Below are positions 26,971 through 38,392 of a stretch of DNA of 64,000 bases, piece after piece. The translations under genes and the position numbers were made by a program. The notes below the pieces were generated by a model, which did no database searches, had not been told where the DNA came from, and saw only the letters and a program-made list of their open reading frames with translations. The stretch spans positions 184,214 to 248,213 of the forward strand of contig NZ_FXXQ01000004.1 in assembly GCF_900184815.1 (NCBI RefSeq). The letters run 5' to 3'. Origin of the DNA: Boseongicola aestuarii (GTDB lineage: Bacteria > Pseudomonadota > Alphaproteobacteria > Rhodobacterales > Rhodobacteraceae). Positions within the stretch are counted from its first letter, which is position 1. Every line of letters begins with the position of its first letter.

Positions 26971-28272
26971 ATGGATGCACGTCGTGTCATAGCCAAACTC
27001 CGTGATCGGGAAGAGCCTTCGCAGGCCGAACTGAGCTGGTTCGCGAGGGGGTTGGCCTCGGGCGGAGTTACGGATGCGCAAGCCGGAGCCTTTGCGATGG
27101 CAGCTTGTTTGAACGGTTTGTCCGAGGAGGCGCGTGTGGCGTTGACGTTGGCGATGCGCGATTCGGGCGATGTGCTGACCTGGGACTTGCCCGGGGCGGT
27201 GATCGACAAGCACTCGACCGGTGGTATTGGGGACTGCACGTCGCTGTTGCTGGCGCCTATGCTGGCGGCGGCGGGGGCTTATGTGCCGATGATTTCAGGG
27301 CGGGGTCTGGGCCACACGGGCGGCACGCTTGACAAGCTGGAAGCTATTCCCGGCGTGGTCACGGATGTGGATGAGGCGAGGTTTCGCGCGATCACGCGCG
27401 ATATTGGTTGCGCGATTGTCTCGGCGGCATCGGACATGGCTCCGGCGGATAAGCGGCTCTACGCGGTGCGCGATGTCACGTCGACGGTTGAGAGCGTTGA
27501 TCTGATCACGGCGTCGATCTTGTCGAAGAAGCTGGCGGCAGGGTTGGAGGCGTTGATTTTGGACGTCAAGACAGGTTCGGGCGCGTTCATGGTGAGCCTT
27601 GAGGACTCGACCGCGCTGGCGGAGTCTTTGGTGAAAACGGCTAATGGGGCGGGGTGCAAAACCGCCGCTTTGATCACGGACATGGATCAGCCCCTGGCCC
27701 CGGCGGCGGGCAACGCGCTGGAAGTTGCGGTGATCATGGAGGCATTGACCGCGCCGAAGAACTCACGCCTGATCGAGGTGACTTTGGCGCTTGGGGCCGA
27801 GTTGCTGGTCTTGGCCGGGATCGAGAATGATCCGGAGAAGGCCGCGGTAAAACTGAGCGAAACGCTTACCAATGGTAAAGCCGTCGAGATTTTCGACCGT
27901 ATGATCGCCGAACTGGGCGGGCCCAAGGATTTCAGCGGCGATTGGCAGCGACGCTTGCCGGAAGCCAATGTGATCCGCGAGATTGCGGCTCCGGAGGCGG
28001 GCGTCGTCGCCGGGCTGGATGGTCGCGGTATTGGCATGGGCGTGGTTCACATGGGCGGCGGGCGGCTGAAGGGGGGCGAGCGTATTGATCCTTCGGTTGG
28101 ATATTCCGAGATTGTCGAATTGGGCGAGAAGGTCGTGAAGGGCCAACCGTTGGCGCGGCTTCATGCCCGCAGCGAGCGATCGGCGCAGGCGGCGGAAAAG
28201 GCGTTTTTGGAGGCCGTGACCATTGGTGACGCGGCCAGTCCCGGGCCCTTGATCGTGGCGAAGGTGGGCTGA
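26971..28272 (+). CDS. deoA: thymidine phosphorylase
   Basis: 433-residue pyrimidine-nucleoside phosphorylase that splits thymidine or deoxyuridine into base and deoxyribose 1-phosphate. Signature DKHSTGGIGDCTSLLLAPMLAA (phosphate-binding) and SGRGLGHTGGTLDKLEAIPG are intact, as is the C-terminal domain with GMGVVHMGGGR. The stop shares a base with the deoB start (TGATG). Confidence 0.96.
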   Translation: MDARRVIAKLRDREEPSQAELSWFARGLASGGVTDAQAGAFAMAACLNGLSEEARVALTLAMRDSGDVLTWDLPGAVIDKHSTGGIGDCTSLLLAPMLAAAGAYVPMISGRGLGHTGGTLDKLEAIPGVVTDVDEARFRAITRDIGCAIVSAASDMAPADKRLYAVRDVTSTVESVDLITASILSKKLAAGLEALILDVKTGSGAFMVSLEDSTALAESLVKTANGAGCKTAALITDMDQPLAPAAGNALEVAVIMEALTAPKNSRLIEVTLALGAELLVLAGIENDPEKAAVKLSETLTNGKAVEIFDRMIAELGGPKDFSGDWQRRLPEANVIREIAAPEAGVVAGLDGRGIGMGVVHMGGGRLKGGERIDPSVGYSEIVELGEKVVKGQPLARLHARSERSAQAAEKAFLEAVTIGDAASPGPLIVAKVG

Positions 28273-29480
28273 TGGCGCGGGCGTTTTTGATTGTGCTGGA
28301 TAGTGTCGGGATTGGTGGCGCGCTGGATGCGGATCGCTTTTTCAATGGGGATGTGCCGGATACCGGAGCGAACACACTGGCCCATATTGCGCAGGTTTGT
28401 GCGGCGGGTGGGGCTGAAAACGGGCGGTCCGGGCCATTGAGGGTGCCGAACCTTGCGCGGCTTGGATTGGGTGAAGCTGTAATGTTGGCGTCGGGCGATA
28501 AGGCGCCAGGACTTGAGGCCGAGGTTTCGGGGCTTTGGGGAGCAGCGAGCGAGGTGTCACCGGGCAAGGATACGCCATCCGGTCATTGGGAATTGGCGGG
28601 CGTGCCGGTGCCTTGGGATTGGACGTATTTCCCGGATGCGGAACCGGCATTTCCGGCGGACCTGTCGGCACAGGCCGCGCGTCTGGCGGGGACGGACGGG
28701 ATTCTGGGCAATTGCCATGCTTCGGGGACAGAGATTATCGCGCGACTTGGCGAGGAGCATATCCGCTCGGGTTGGCCGATTTGTTATACATCCGCCGATA
28801 GTGTTTTTCAGATCGCCGCGCACGAGGAGCATTTTGGCCTTGAGCGTTTGCTGGAGTTGTGTCGCAGGCTTGCGCCGATGTTGCACGAGATGAAGGTCGG
28901 GCGAGTGATTGCGCGGCCCTTTGTGGGCACGCCGGGCGCATTCGAGCGGACCGGGAACCGCAAGGATTTCGCGATTGCTCCGCCCTCGCCAACGCTGTGT
29001 GACTGGGTTCAGGGCGCGGGGCGTCGGGTCTATGCCGTTGGGAAGATCGGAGATATCTTCTCGATGCAGGGGATCGATGAGGTGCGCAAGGGCAAGGACG
29101 CCGACTTGATGGAGCATCTGTTGGATGTGTTGGGCGAGGCTGAGGACGGCGCGTTCACCTTTGCCAATTTTGTGGAATTCGACAGTCTTTACGGACATCG
29201 CCGCGACGTGTCCGGCTATGCGCGGGCACTGGAATGGTTTGACGCTGAAATGCCCCGGATCGAGGCTGCGATGCGGCCCGGAGATCTGGTTTTGCTTACG
29301 GCCGATCATGGCAACGATCCGACATGGACCGGCACGGATCATACGCGCGAGCGTGTGCCGGTACTTGGGGTGGGGCTTGGTGAAAAGTCGATCGGGCATG
29401 TCGCGTTTGTCGATGTCGCGGCCTCGATTGCGGTGCATCTTGGGGTGCCTTCGCAGGGGCCCGGAAGGAGTTTTCTGTGA
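28272..29480 (+). CDS. deoB: phosphopentomutase
   Basis: 402 residues, alkaline-phosphatase superfamily. It interconverts (deoxy)ribose 1-phosphate and 5-phosphate, feeding nucleoside sugars into central metabolism. Metal-binding motifs are FLIVLDSVGIGG near the start, DTPSGHWELAG with the catalytic Thr, and LTADHGNDPTWTGTDHTRE near the C-terminus. It is coupled to deoA upstream and, through GTGA, to add downstream. Confidence 0.96.
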   Translation: MARAFLIVLDSVGIGGALDADRFFNGDVPDTGANTLAHIAQVCAAGGAENGRSGPLRVPNLARLGLGEAVMLASGDKAPGLEAEVSGLWGAASEVSPGKDTPSGHWELAGVPVPWDWTYFPDAEPAFPADLSAQAARLAGTDGILGNCHASGTEIIARLGEEHIRSGWPICYTSADSVFQIAAHEEHFGLERLLELCRRLAPMLHEMKVGRVIARPFVGTPGAFERTGNRKDFAIAPPSPTLCDWVQGAGRRVYAVGKIGDIFSMQGIDEVRKGKDADLMEHLLDVLGEAEDGAFTFANFVEFDSLYGHRRDVSGYARALEWFDAEMPRIEAAMRPGDLVLLTADHGNDPTWTGTDHTRERVPVLGVGLGEKSIGHVAFVDVAASIAVHLGVPSQGPGRSFL

Positions 29481-30463
29481 CGGTTTCAGATATGGCGAAG
29501 GTCGAATTGCACCTTCATCACGAAGGGGCTGCGCCGCCGGCGTTCATTCGCGGGCTGGCTGCGGAAAAGAAGGTGGACCTGTCGGGAATTTTCAACGAGC
29601 ACGGTGGGTATCACTATAAGGATTTCTGGGACTTTCTGAAGGTTTATGAAGCCGCCACGAGCGTGCTGCAGACGCCGGAGGATTATGCCCGCCTGACGAC
29701 GGCGGTGCTGGAGGAAAGCGCGGCTGCGGGTGTGGTTTATTCGGAGACTTTTCTGTCGCCTGATTTCTGTGGTGACCGCGATGTCGGGGCGTGGCGCGAG
29801 TATCTTGCGGCCATTCGCGAGGCAGCGGATGCGGCGGAAGCCGAGCACGGGATTGTCTTGCGCGGCATTGTCACCTGCATCCGGCATTTCGGGCCTCAAA
29901 AGGCGCGCGAGACAGCGGCATGTGCGGCTGAAACGGCAGGCGACTGGATTGTTGGTTTCGGGATCGCGGGCGATGAGAATGCGGGCGCGTTGGAGGATTT
30001 CGTCTGGAGTTTTGATTGCACGCGCGAGGCGGGGCTGCGGTTGACGGCACATGCTGGCGAATGGGGTGGGCCTGAAAGCGTGCGCGATGCGTTGGATCAT
30101 CTGCGTGTCGAGCGTATCGGGCATGGCGTGCGGGCGATTGAGGATCTTGCGTTGGTCGATCGTCTTGCGGAGGACGGTGTCGTGCTGGAGGTCTGTCCGG
30201 GCTCGAATGTGGTTCTAGGGGTCTATTCGGACTGGCGCGCGCACCCGATCCACCGGTTGCGTGAGCGGGGCGTGAAGGTGACGGTTTCGACCGATGATCC
30301 GCCCTTTTTCCACACCACGATGGTGAATGAATACAACCGGCTTGCAGATGCATTCGAGTGGGACGAGGGCGTGTTCGAAGATATCGCCCGCACAAGTGCT
30401 GAGGCCGCTTTTTGTGATGTGGCGACCAAAGACAAGATATTGAAAAGACTGGAGAGATCATGA
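29477..30463 (+). CDS. add: adenosine deaminase family protein
   Basis: 328-residue amidohydrolase with a single Zn site: [10 protein letters not shown] (H-x-H), [10 protein letters not shown] (HAGE), ERIGHGVRA and [11 protein letters not shown] (final Asp pair). The family deaminates adenosine and deoxyadenosine; some members act on adenine or N6-modified bases, and this cannot be told here. The second His in HLHHEGA replaces the more usual Leu. GTG start overlaps the deoB stop; the stop overlaps upp (ATGA). Confidence 0.9.
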   Translation: MTVSDMAKVELHLHHEGAAPPAFIRGLAAEKKVDLSGIFNEHGGYHYKDFWDFLKVYEAATSVLQTPEDYARLTTAVLEESAAAGVVYSETFLSPDFCGDRDVGAWREYLAAIREAADAAEAEHGIVLRGIVTCIRHFGPQKARETAACAAETAGDWIVGFGIAGDENAGALEDFVWSFDCTREAGLRLTAHAGEWGGPESVRDALDHLRVERIGHGVRAIEDLALVDRLAEDGVVLEVCPGSNVVLGVYSDWRAHPIHRLRERGVKVTVSTDDPPFFHTTMVNEYNRLADAFEWDEGVFEDIARTSAEAAFCDVATKDKILKRLERS

Positions 30464-31092
30464 GCGAGCATCTGACTGTGGTGAACCATCCGCTGGTTCA
30501 GCATAAGTTGAGCCTAATGCGCGACAAGGAAACATCGACGGCCGTTTTTCGCCAGCTTCTGCGCGAGATCAGCCACCTGCTGGCTTATGAGGTAACGCGC
30601 GGGTTGCCGATGACGACGCGCGCCATTGAGACGCCGCTGAAAGTCATGGATGCGCCGGTTCTGGATGGTCGGAAATTGGCCCTGGTGTCGATTTTGCGGG
30701 CGGGAAACGGGTTGCTGGATGGGATGTTGGATTTGATCCCGTCCGCGCGCGTGGGGTTTGTCGGGCTTTACCGCGATGAAGAAACGCTGAAGCCTGTACA
30801 GTATTACTGCAAGTTGCCGGGCGAGTTGTCGGATCGTTTGGTGATCGCGGTGGACCCCATGCTTGCGACGGGCAATTCCTCGGTCGCGGCGATTGATCTG
30901 ATCAAGGAAAAGGGTGCGACCGATATCCGTTTTCTGTGCCTGCTGGCGGCTCCCGAAGGTGTGGCCCGCATGAAAGAGGCGCATCCGGATGTGCCGATCG
31001 TCACGGCGTCACTGGACGAAAAACTGAACGAACTTGGTTACATTGTGCCGGGGCTCGGAGACGCGGGTGACCGGATGTTTGGCACGAAGTAG
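30460..31092 (+). CDS. upp: uracil phosphoribosyltransferase
   Basis: 210 residues. It converts uracil and PRPP to UMP, the last step of pyrimidine salvage by this operon. The PRPP loop is [25 protein letters not shown], with [15 protein letters not shown] earlier and the C-terminal uracil-binding segment [18 protein letters not shown]. It is probably the last gene of the salvage operon. Confidence 0.97.
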   Translation: MSEHLTVVNHPLVQHKLSLMRDKETSTAVFRQLLREISHLLAYEVTRGLPMTTRAIETPLKVMDAPVLDGRKLALVSILRAGNGLLDGMLDLIPSARVGFVGLYRDEETLKPVQYYCKLPGELSDRLVIAVDPMLATGNSSVAAIDLIKEKGATDIRFLCLLAAPEGVARMKEAHPDVPIVTASLDEKLNELGYIVPGLGDAGDRMFGTK

Positions 31093-31163
31093 GTCGGATC
31101 GCTCTTTACAGGGAGGCGCCTGCGCGCCATTTTGGCGACAACATCCTGTGGAAGGGGCAATTG

Positions 31164-31619
31164 ATGCGCATATATCTTGGTGTTTCGGCGGCTATGATCC
31201 TGTCGGCTGCGGCGGCGGTTGCTGATCCGGCTGAATTGCCTCCTGAGGGGTACACCGGACGCGCCTATGTCGACAGCGCAGGGTGCGCATTTACCCGTGC
31301 AAGCCTGAACGATGCAACCTTATGGGTGGCGCGGCTGGACGCGAAACGTGTTCACATCTGCGACGAGGTGCCGACTTTTGCGGGCAATTCCACGCGCGTC
31401 CTGGTGACGTCGCCCGTATCTGTCTCAGTGGCTCAGGCTCCGGTTGTAAGCGTGACCAAACGCGTGCCTGCGGTGACAAGCTCTGTGCCAAACGGGCTGA
31501 AACCAGTCTGGACAGACGGGCGCCTGAATCCGAACCGGGGACCGCGCACGGCAGAAGGCGATGCGGCTATGGCGCGGGTCTGGTCCAACGATGTGCCGAT
31601 GGAGCGCCGCGCGAACTAG
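31164..31619 (+). CDS. secreted protein of unknown function
   Basis: 151 residues from the ATG at 31164 (a TTG directly before it is the alternative). A signal peptide (MRIYLGVSAAMILSAAAAVA) is followed by a mature part with two Cys (GCAFTRAS and VHICDEV) that could form a disulfide. The C-terminal WTDGRLNPNRGPRTAEGDAAMARVW resembles a tail seen in some secreted Rhodobacteraceae proteins with SPOR domains, but no SPOR domain is present. Its stop overlaps the convergent gene on CTAG. Confidence 0.6.
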   Translation: MRIYLGVSAAMILSAAAAVADPAELPPEGYTGRAYVDSAGCAFTRASLNDATLWVARLDAKRVHICDEVPTFAGNSTRVLVTSPVSVSVAQAPVVSVTKRVPAVTSSVPNGLKPVWTDGRLNPNRGPRTAEGDAAMARVWSNDVPMERRAN

Positions 31620-32626
31620 CTCTCGCAAATCTGCTGCAATGCGATCCATTCGCTGTCGGTGAGCAACGGCGATGTCGGGATCTGCGCGCTGGTCGTTGTC
31701 AGGATATCCGAAGTCGCGGCAGGCGGCGTCGCTGCTGCGATGTAGTCGTCGGGTTTGACTTCGCTTTGGACGAACGCGGCTGCCAGCGCATTTGCGGGAA
31801 GCTGCGCGGGGTCGGCGGCGATGAGGCTTTCGGCGTGCGTGCGCAGGTCGTCTTCGTTCATATCGCCGGTGGTCAGCAAGCCAAGCGCAGCGGCAAGACC
31901 TGCGTCCCTAAGCAGGCGTTCGAACGGATCGGATGACCGTCGCCGCAGGTTTTCGGCCAGAAGGAAGCCAGCCAGAACGTCCACTGTCTCGAAATCCTCG
32001 ACCAATTTGTGGCTGACAAGAATGGTGCCGCCGGGCAGGTGCTGGGTTGTTTCGAGCGCCGAGGGCAGAATGAGCACCTTCGGTGTGTTTTCGGGGAACA
32101 GGCGCCGCGTTAAGCGGTCGAGCGCGATGCGGGCGGCGGCGTCTTCGCAATGTGCGCCCGTGAGGCGTTCGACATCGGCCGCCAGACGCGTCCCGATGTT
32201 GTCGCGGGTTTCCTTGGGGATGATACTGGTGGCATAACGCGAAATCGCTCCGGGCAGCCAGAACACGACCAACAACAGGATTGCAAATGAGAGGCCACCT
32301 ACGGCGAAGGTGCGCAATCGCCCTGGATGTCGGCCTTGTTTGCGCACCGCCCGCAGAACCTTTTCGACCGCGTCGATCATTTCGTCATCGGCGATTTCGA
32401 GCGTCTCGGAAGTGTCCTCGCCGGGGGCGTAGATGGCAGGGCGTGTCCCGGGATTCTGGCGACGAATGGCGGGAAGTGACCAATGCGTAAGAGCGACCTC
32501 GTTCAGGTCGGTCAGCGTCAGTGTCGCTTCGCCGATCGAGACAATGATATCGCGTCGCTGTGCGTCTTCGTCGGCACGCCAGACACCTTCGGATTCCAGT
32601 CGCTGATATTTTGCAAGCACTGTCAC
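31616..32626 (-). CDS. single-pass membrane protein, degenerate M48-peptidase-like
   Basis: 336 residues: a cytoplasmic N-terminus (about 1-103), one membrane helix (about 104-126) and a soluble C-terminal domain. The segment LPGGTILVSHKLVEDFETVDVLAGFLLAEN aligns by eye with M48 zinc peptidases (PGG.I.V..GLL....DELA.VLAHE), but the HExxH zinc motif is replaced by AENLR. It is therefore likely a non-catalytic relative. This is inference from one motif; the protein may be unrelated. Confidence 0.55.
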   Translation of the reverse strand: MTVLAKYQRLESEGVWRADEDAQRRDIIVSIGEATLTLTDLNEVALTHWSLPAIRRQNPGTRPAIYAPGEDTSETLEIADDEMIDAVEKVLRAVRKQGRHPGRLRTFAVGGLSFAILLLVVFWLPGAISRYATSIIPKETRDNIGTRLAADVERLTGAHCEDAAARIALDRLTRRLFPENTPKVLILPSALETTQHLPGGTILVSHKLVEDFETVDVLAGFLLAENLRRRSSDPFERLLRDAGLAAALGLLTTGDMNEDDLRTHAESLIAADPAQLPANALAAAFVQSEVKPDDYIAAATPPAATSDILTTTSAQIPTSPLLTDSEWIALQQICES

Positions 32627-32699
32627 CTGCTCGACCGCCCCCGCGTTCCTTGTTTTGTTGCGGCGAGGTTAGCCGATCCAGCAGGGCGGAACAATCTGA

Positions 32700-34808
<2,109 letters not shown>

Positions 34809-34881
34809 GGTTAATCCTATGAAAATAAATGATATTATTATGATTCAGGGTTCGCCGCGTCGTTTCCCATCGCAAAACGAT

Positions 34882-34907
34882 CCCGACAATACCGGGAAAT
34901 TGTCGGG
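34882..34907. repeat. 9-bp inverted repeat between fadH and a LysR gene
   Basis: CCCGACAAT at 34882-34890 and ATTGTCGGG at 34899-34907 around an eight-base spacer. It could be an operator or a weak terminator. No T run follows on either strand, which favours an operator. It lies about 80 bases before the LysR start. Confidence 0.45.
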
Positions 34908-34987
34908 GACTTTCCCCATTCTCGCCCGATTTCGGCATCACTGAGGACTTTGCCGGGGGGCACAAAAGAACAAGGGTAAAGCTCCTA

Positions 34988-35893
34988 ATGGACCGACTGA
35001 CCGAAATGGAGGCGTTTGCGACCGTCGTAGATCAGGGCGGGTTTACAGACGCTGCCAAGAAAATGGGTATCTCGAAATCAGCCGTGTCCAAACACGTCTC
35101 GTCTCTTGAAGCCCGGCTTGGCGCGCGCCTTTTGAACCGCACAACGCGTCGGGTCTCCCCGACGGAGATTGGCCTTGCATATTACGACCGCGCTCGCCGA
35201 GTACTGAATGACGCGGGTGAAGCAGACGCGCTTGTAACCTCGATGCAATCTGCACCGTCCGGCCTTCTGCGGATTTCCGTCGCCACCGACTTTGGTGTGA
35301 ACCATCTATCACCGGTGCTTGGGGACTTCCTGCAGGAGTTCAGCGACATCACCGTGAACATGGTGCTGAACAACCGCTATGTGGAGCTGATCTCGGAAGG
35401 GTTCGACCTTGCGATCCGCATCGGCGAACTGGAAGACAGCACGCTGCGCGCCCGTAAGCTTTGCGAGACAAACCGCCGGATGATCGCGTCCCCGGAGTAT
35501 TTCTCGAAATACGGTCGCCCGCAGAAGATCGACGACCTGAACGAGCACAAGCTTCTGCATTATTCGAACAATTCCAGCGGCAACGTCTGGAAGCTGACCG
35601 CGCCTTCGGGTGAAAAGCGTCAGGTTCGCACGGCAGGCTGGTTGACCGTCAACGATGGACAGTCGCTCTTGAACGCGGCTATCGCCGGTCTGGGCATCGC
35701 CTATCTGCCTTCGTTCCTTTATGCGGATGCAATGCAGCAGGGTCTGGTCGAGGAAGCCATTCCGGAGCTTCCGGTCGAAACCCAAGGCATTTACGCCGTG
35801 TATCCTCCGGGCCGCTTTACTCAGCCCAAGGTGCGCGCGTTCATTGATTTTCTTGTCCATTCCTTCGCCGAGAAGGGCCCGGACAGCTGGTAA
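34988..35893 (+). CDS. LysR-family transcriptional regulator
   Basis: 301 residues. The N-terminal winged helix (about 1-60) reads MDRLTEMEAFATVVDQGGFTDAAKKMGISKSAVSKHVSSLEARLGARLLNRTTRRVSPTE in overlapping parts, typical of the CrgA-like subgroup. The ligand-binding domain follows. The target is not shown: it reads the same way as fadH rather than divergent, so autoregulation from the spacer with the inverted repeat is possible. A strong terminator ends the gene. Confidence 0.9.
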   Translation: MDRLTEMEAFATVVDQGGFTDAAKKMGISKSAVSKHVSSLEARLGARLLNRTTRRVSPTEIGLAYYDRARRVLNDAGEADALVTSMQSAPSGLLRISVATDFGVNHLSPVLGDFLQEFSDITVNMVLNNRYVELISEGFDLAIRIGELEDSTLRARKLCETNRRMIASPEYFSKYGRPQKIDDLNEHKLLHYSNNSSGNVWKLTAPSGEKRQVRTAGWLTVNDGQSLLNAAIAGLGIAYLPSFLYADAMQQGLVEEAIPELPVETQGIYAVYPPGRFTQPKVRAFIDFLVHSFAEKGPDSW

Positions 35894-35933
35894 CACCCTC
35901 TAGTGACGAGTGTTCCCTCAGTATAGTTTGACT

Positions 35934-35962
35934 CGGGCGCCTAGGTGGCGCCCGTTTTTTTT
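35934..35962 (+). terminator. rho-independent terminator of the LysR gene
   Basis: Perfect 8-bp GC-rich stem (CGGGCGCC 35934-35941 with GGCGCCCG 35947-35954), five-base loop, then eight T (35955-35962). It lies just before the convergent ompA-like stop. Confidence 0.93.
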
Positions 35963-35967
35963 GGCGC

Positions 35968-36888
35968 TTAGTCCGACAAAAGGATGACTTCCACGCGGCG
36001 GTTCTGCGCGCGACCCTCATCGGTAAGGTTTGACGCAATCGGAGCCAGATAGCCCACGCCGTCGGCTTGCATTTGCGCGGGATTGACGCCGTACTCTGCC
36101 GCAAGATGCGCGACGACGCTTTCCGCCCGCCGTTTGGACAAAGCGGTGTTGCTGGTGAGGTTTCCAACGGCGTCTGTATGCCCGACAATGGCGACACTTG
36201 CGCCTGGATTGGACAAGAGCCATGCGGCAAGGTCGCTCAGGCTTTGGTAGGTGCCTTCACCGAGGTCCGACGCACCCGAGCCGAAGTCCAGATCGTCGAG
36301 AATGGCATGACCCATCATTTCAAGCGTCGCGGGCAGCGACCCCGTTGCGGTCGGGTCTTGTGCGGGACGGCTGAAGGGCGCGTCGGTGGGGGGCAGGCTT
36401 GTCGCGAAAACCTCGGTGATATGGATGTAACCCGCTTGCGCATCTCGGGAGACAACAAGGGATATCTGACGGGCGGATTGCAGGTTCTCAGTGTCGTTTT
36501 GCATCAGCAGGTAGCGAAAGTCGCCAAGGTCCACGTGCATTTCGGGTTCGCCGAGAAGGTCCAGCTGGAAGCGGAAATCAAAGCCGCCACAGATCACGGC
36601 TTGGCAGGAAAAGACCTCGACATAACCAGCTTCGCGCATAGCCTCGCGCAATGGGACAAGGAGTTGCAGGGTTGTCTGACCGCCCCCGCCAACGCGCAAG
36701 GTGCGTCTGCGGATGGCGCCTTCGACAACGTCAGGAGCCACATCACGGGACCACGCGGCCGTAGGTAGCCGGACTGTGGTTGCGGGCGATACTTCGCGCC
36801 GTGTCTCGACGCTTCCGGGCACGGACAGGTCCAGGGCCGCAAGCGGAGTGGCGGAGAGAAGAACGGCGAAAAAGGCGTTACGGATCAT
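35968..36888 (-). CDS. OmpA-family protein
   Basis: 306 residues with a signal peptide (MIRNAFFAVLLSATPLAAL). The central region (about 20-200) is unassigned. The C-terminal OmpA domain (about 205-305) binds peptidoglycan, with VAIVGHTDAVGNLTSNTALSKRRAESV and the closing NRRVEVILL. It probably tethers the outer membrane or a periplasmic partner to the cell wall. It is the last of three minus-strand genes coupled by 4-base overlaps. Confidence 0.87.
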   Translation of the reverse strand: MIRNAFFAVLLSATPLAALDLSVPGSVETRREVSPATTVRLPTAAWSRDVAPDVVEGAIRRRTLRVGGGGQTTLQLLVPLREAMREAGYVEVFSCQAVICGGFDFRFQLDLLGEPEMHVDLGDFRYLLMQNDTENLQSARQISLVVSRDAQAGYIHITEVFATSLPPTDAPFSRPAQDPTATGSLPATLEMMGHAILDDLDFGSGASDLGEGTYQSLSDLAAWLLSNPGASVAIVGHTDAVGNLTSNTALSKRRAESVVAHLAAEYGVNPAQMQADGVGYLAPIASNLTDEGRAQNRRVEVILLSD

Positions 36889-37616
36889 GATTTTGCCTTT
36901 GGAGCACGCCGGTAATGATACGCGCCGACTTCAGTCATTCCAAGCCCGCGATATAAAGCGTTCGCAGGCACATTGGCGCGCGTGACCATAAGTGAAAGCC
37001 ATGCCGCTCCGTTTGCGGTGGCCCAGTGCGCGGCGGCATTCATCAGACGCGTTCCAAACCCGAGGCGACGTCCTGAAGGCGCGACTTCAAGCGCATGCAG
37101 CATTGCAATGCGGTTGTAGATCGCGACGAAAGCGACACCTGAACAGGTTGCGCCATCTTTCAATACAAGCGCGGTTTTCGCCCCACCGGCGCGCGCCATG
37201 ACCGCGATCCGGGCCGGACCAATACCTCCGCCGGCCCAAAGATCGAGAGCGTCGGCGTCTGGCGGCCAGTCCGACCGGACTTCCGCGTCAGTTACCGCGA
37301 GGGCGTCCCGCGTGAGCGGCTTGAGGTAGATCGCAACCGGGTCAACGATTTCGTAGGTGCGGGCTTCAAGCCAGTCATCAAGCGCGTCCTCTCCGGGTTT
37401 GAGCATGAAGAGGGGATGCTGATCTAGCACACGCATTCCCGCCTCGGCGGATGCGATGTCACTTTCGCAGACCTCGGCCATGGCCGTTGCTGCTGACACA
37501 CGCTGCCCGCCTCCGGCGCCTTCGCGCAATAGCCAGGGCGAGTGATTGATAAAGCGTGCCGGGGGCCATGTTGCGTCGAGGGCAAGAAACAGCTCGTGCG
37601 TCGAGGGCGTCGTCAT
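36885..37616 (-). CDS. GNAT-family N-acetyltransferase
   Basis: 243 residues. The acetyl-CoA motif region near the C-terminus contains LHALEVAPSGRRLGFGTRLMNAAAHWA (V.P..RR.G.G..L) followed by NVPANALYRGLGMTEVGAYHYR. The N-terminal half is less conserved. Substrate unknown. Overlaps cinA-like and ompA-like genes by four bases each. Confidence 0.85.
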   Translation of the reverse strand: MTTPSTHELFLALDATWPPARFINHSPWLLREGAGGGQRVSAATAMAEVCESDIASAEAGMRVLDQHPLFMLKPGEDALDDWLEARTYEIVDPVAIYLKPLTRDALAVTDAEVRSDWPPDADALDLWAGGGIGPARIAVMARAGGAKTALVLKDGATCSGVAFVAIYNRIAMLHALEVAPSGRRLGFGTRLMNAAAHWATANGAAWLSLMVTRANVPANALYRGLGMTEVGAYHYRRAPKAKS

Positions 37617-38344
37617 TTCACCGCATCTGCAAATACGGCGATTAGCGCGCGTGTCGCTGTGTCAACGGTTGACTTGTCCGCGCCTCGAATGACAATATTT
37701 GAGCCGAAAACTCCATTTTTTATATAGGGATACGAGCCGAAGCTAAGGTCGGAAAATCTGGCTGCCAAATCCGTAAGCGGTCCTGCGATATCGCCCTCGC
37801 CGCGTTCTATACGGGTCGAGGTCGACACAAGCGGCGCGCCGCCTTTCAGCGTCGGCAGTACCGAGGCGACCATGGCCTGAAAGACCGAAGGGACGCCTGC
37901 CATCACATAGACGTTTTCGATCCGGAACCCCGGTGCGACGGACACCGGGTTGTCGATCAAGGCGGCTCCGTCCGGGATGCGGGCCATGCGGAGTCGCGCA
38001 GCGTTGAGGGTTGTGCCCTGCCGGTCGTAGTGCGCTTGAAGCAAGGCGCGGGCATCGTCGCGTATGTCGATAGGTGCGTCGAAGGCTGCCGCGATGCAAT
38101 CGGCGGTGATATCGTCATGTGTGGGCCCGATGCCGCCGGACGTGAAGACATGGGTGTAAGCCTTTGAAAGGGCGCGCGTTGCCGCGATGATGGCATCTCG
38201 GTCGTCGGACACGACGCGGACTTCTTTAAGGTCGATTCCCGCTTCGGTCAGCTGCCCTGCGAGATGGTGCATGTTCGCGTCGCGGGTGCGTCCTGACAGA
38301 ATTTCATCGCCAATGACCAGCATTGCAGCCGTTGGATTTGCCAT
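37613..38344 (-). CDS. CinA-type molybdopterin-binding protein
   Basis: 243 residues from the ATG at 38344 (MANPTAAMLVIGDEIL); the frame is open upstream but has no family similarity there. It matches the MoaB/Mog-like N-terminal domain of CinA (competence/damage-inducible A): LVIGDEILSGRTRDANM, TSGGIGPTHDDIT and the later GVPSVFQAM. The C-terminal amidase domain of full CinA is absent, as in many alphaproteobacteria, where PncC is separate. It starts 48 bases from the divergent sfsA. Confidence 0.88.
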   Translation of the reverse strand: MANPTAAMLVIGDEILSGRTRDANMHHLAGQLTEAGIDLKEVRVVSDDRDAIIAATRALSKAYTHVFTSGGIGPTHDDITADCIAAAFDAPIDIRDDARALLQAHYDRQGTTLNAARLRMARIPDGAALIDNPVSVAPGFRIENVYVMAGVPSVFQAMVASVLPTLKGGAPLVSTSTRIERGEGDIAGPLTDLAARFSDLSFGSYPYIKNGVFGSNIVIRGADKSTVDTATRALIAVFADAVK

Positions 38345-38392
38345 CTCTTGGGGTCCTTGTCCCTTTGCTTTTGTCGGTATAGGCCGCTGAAC

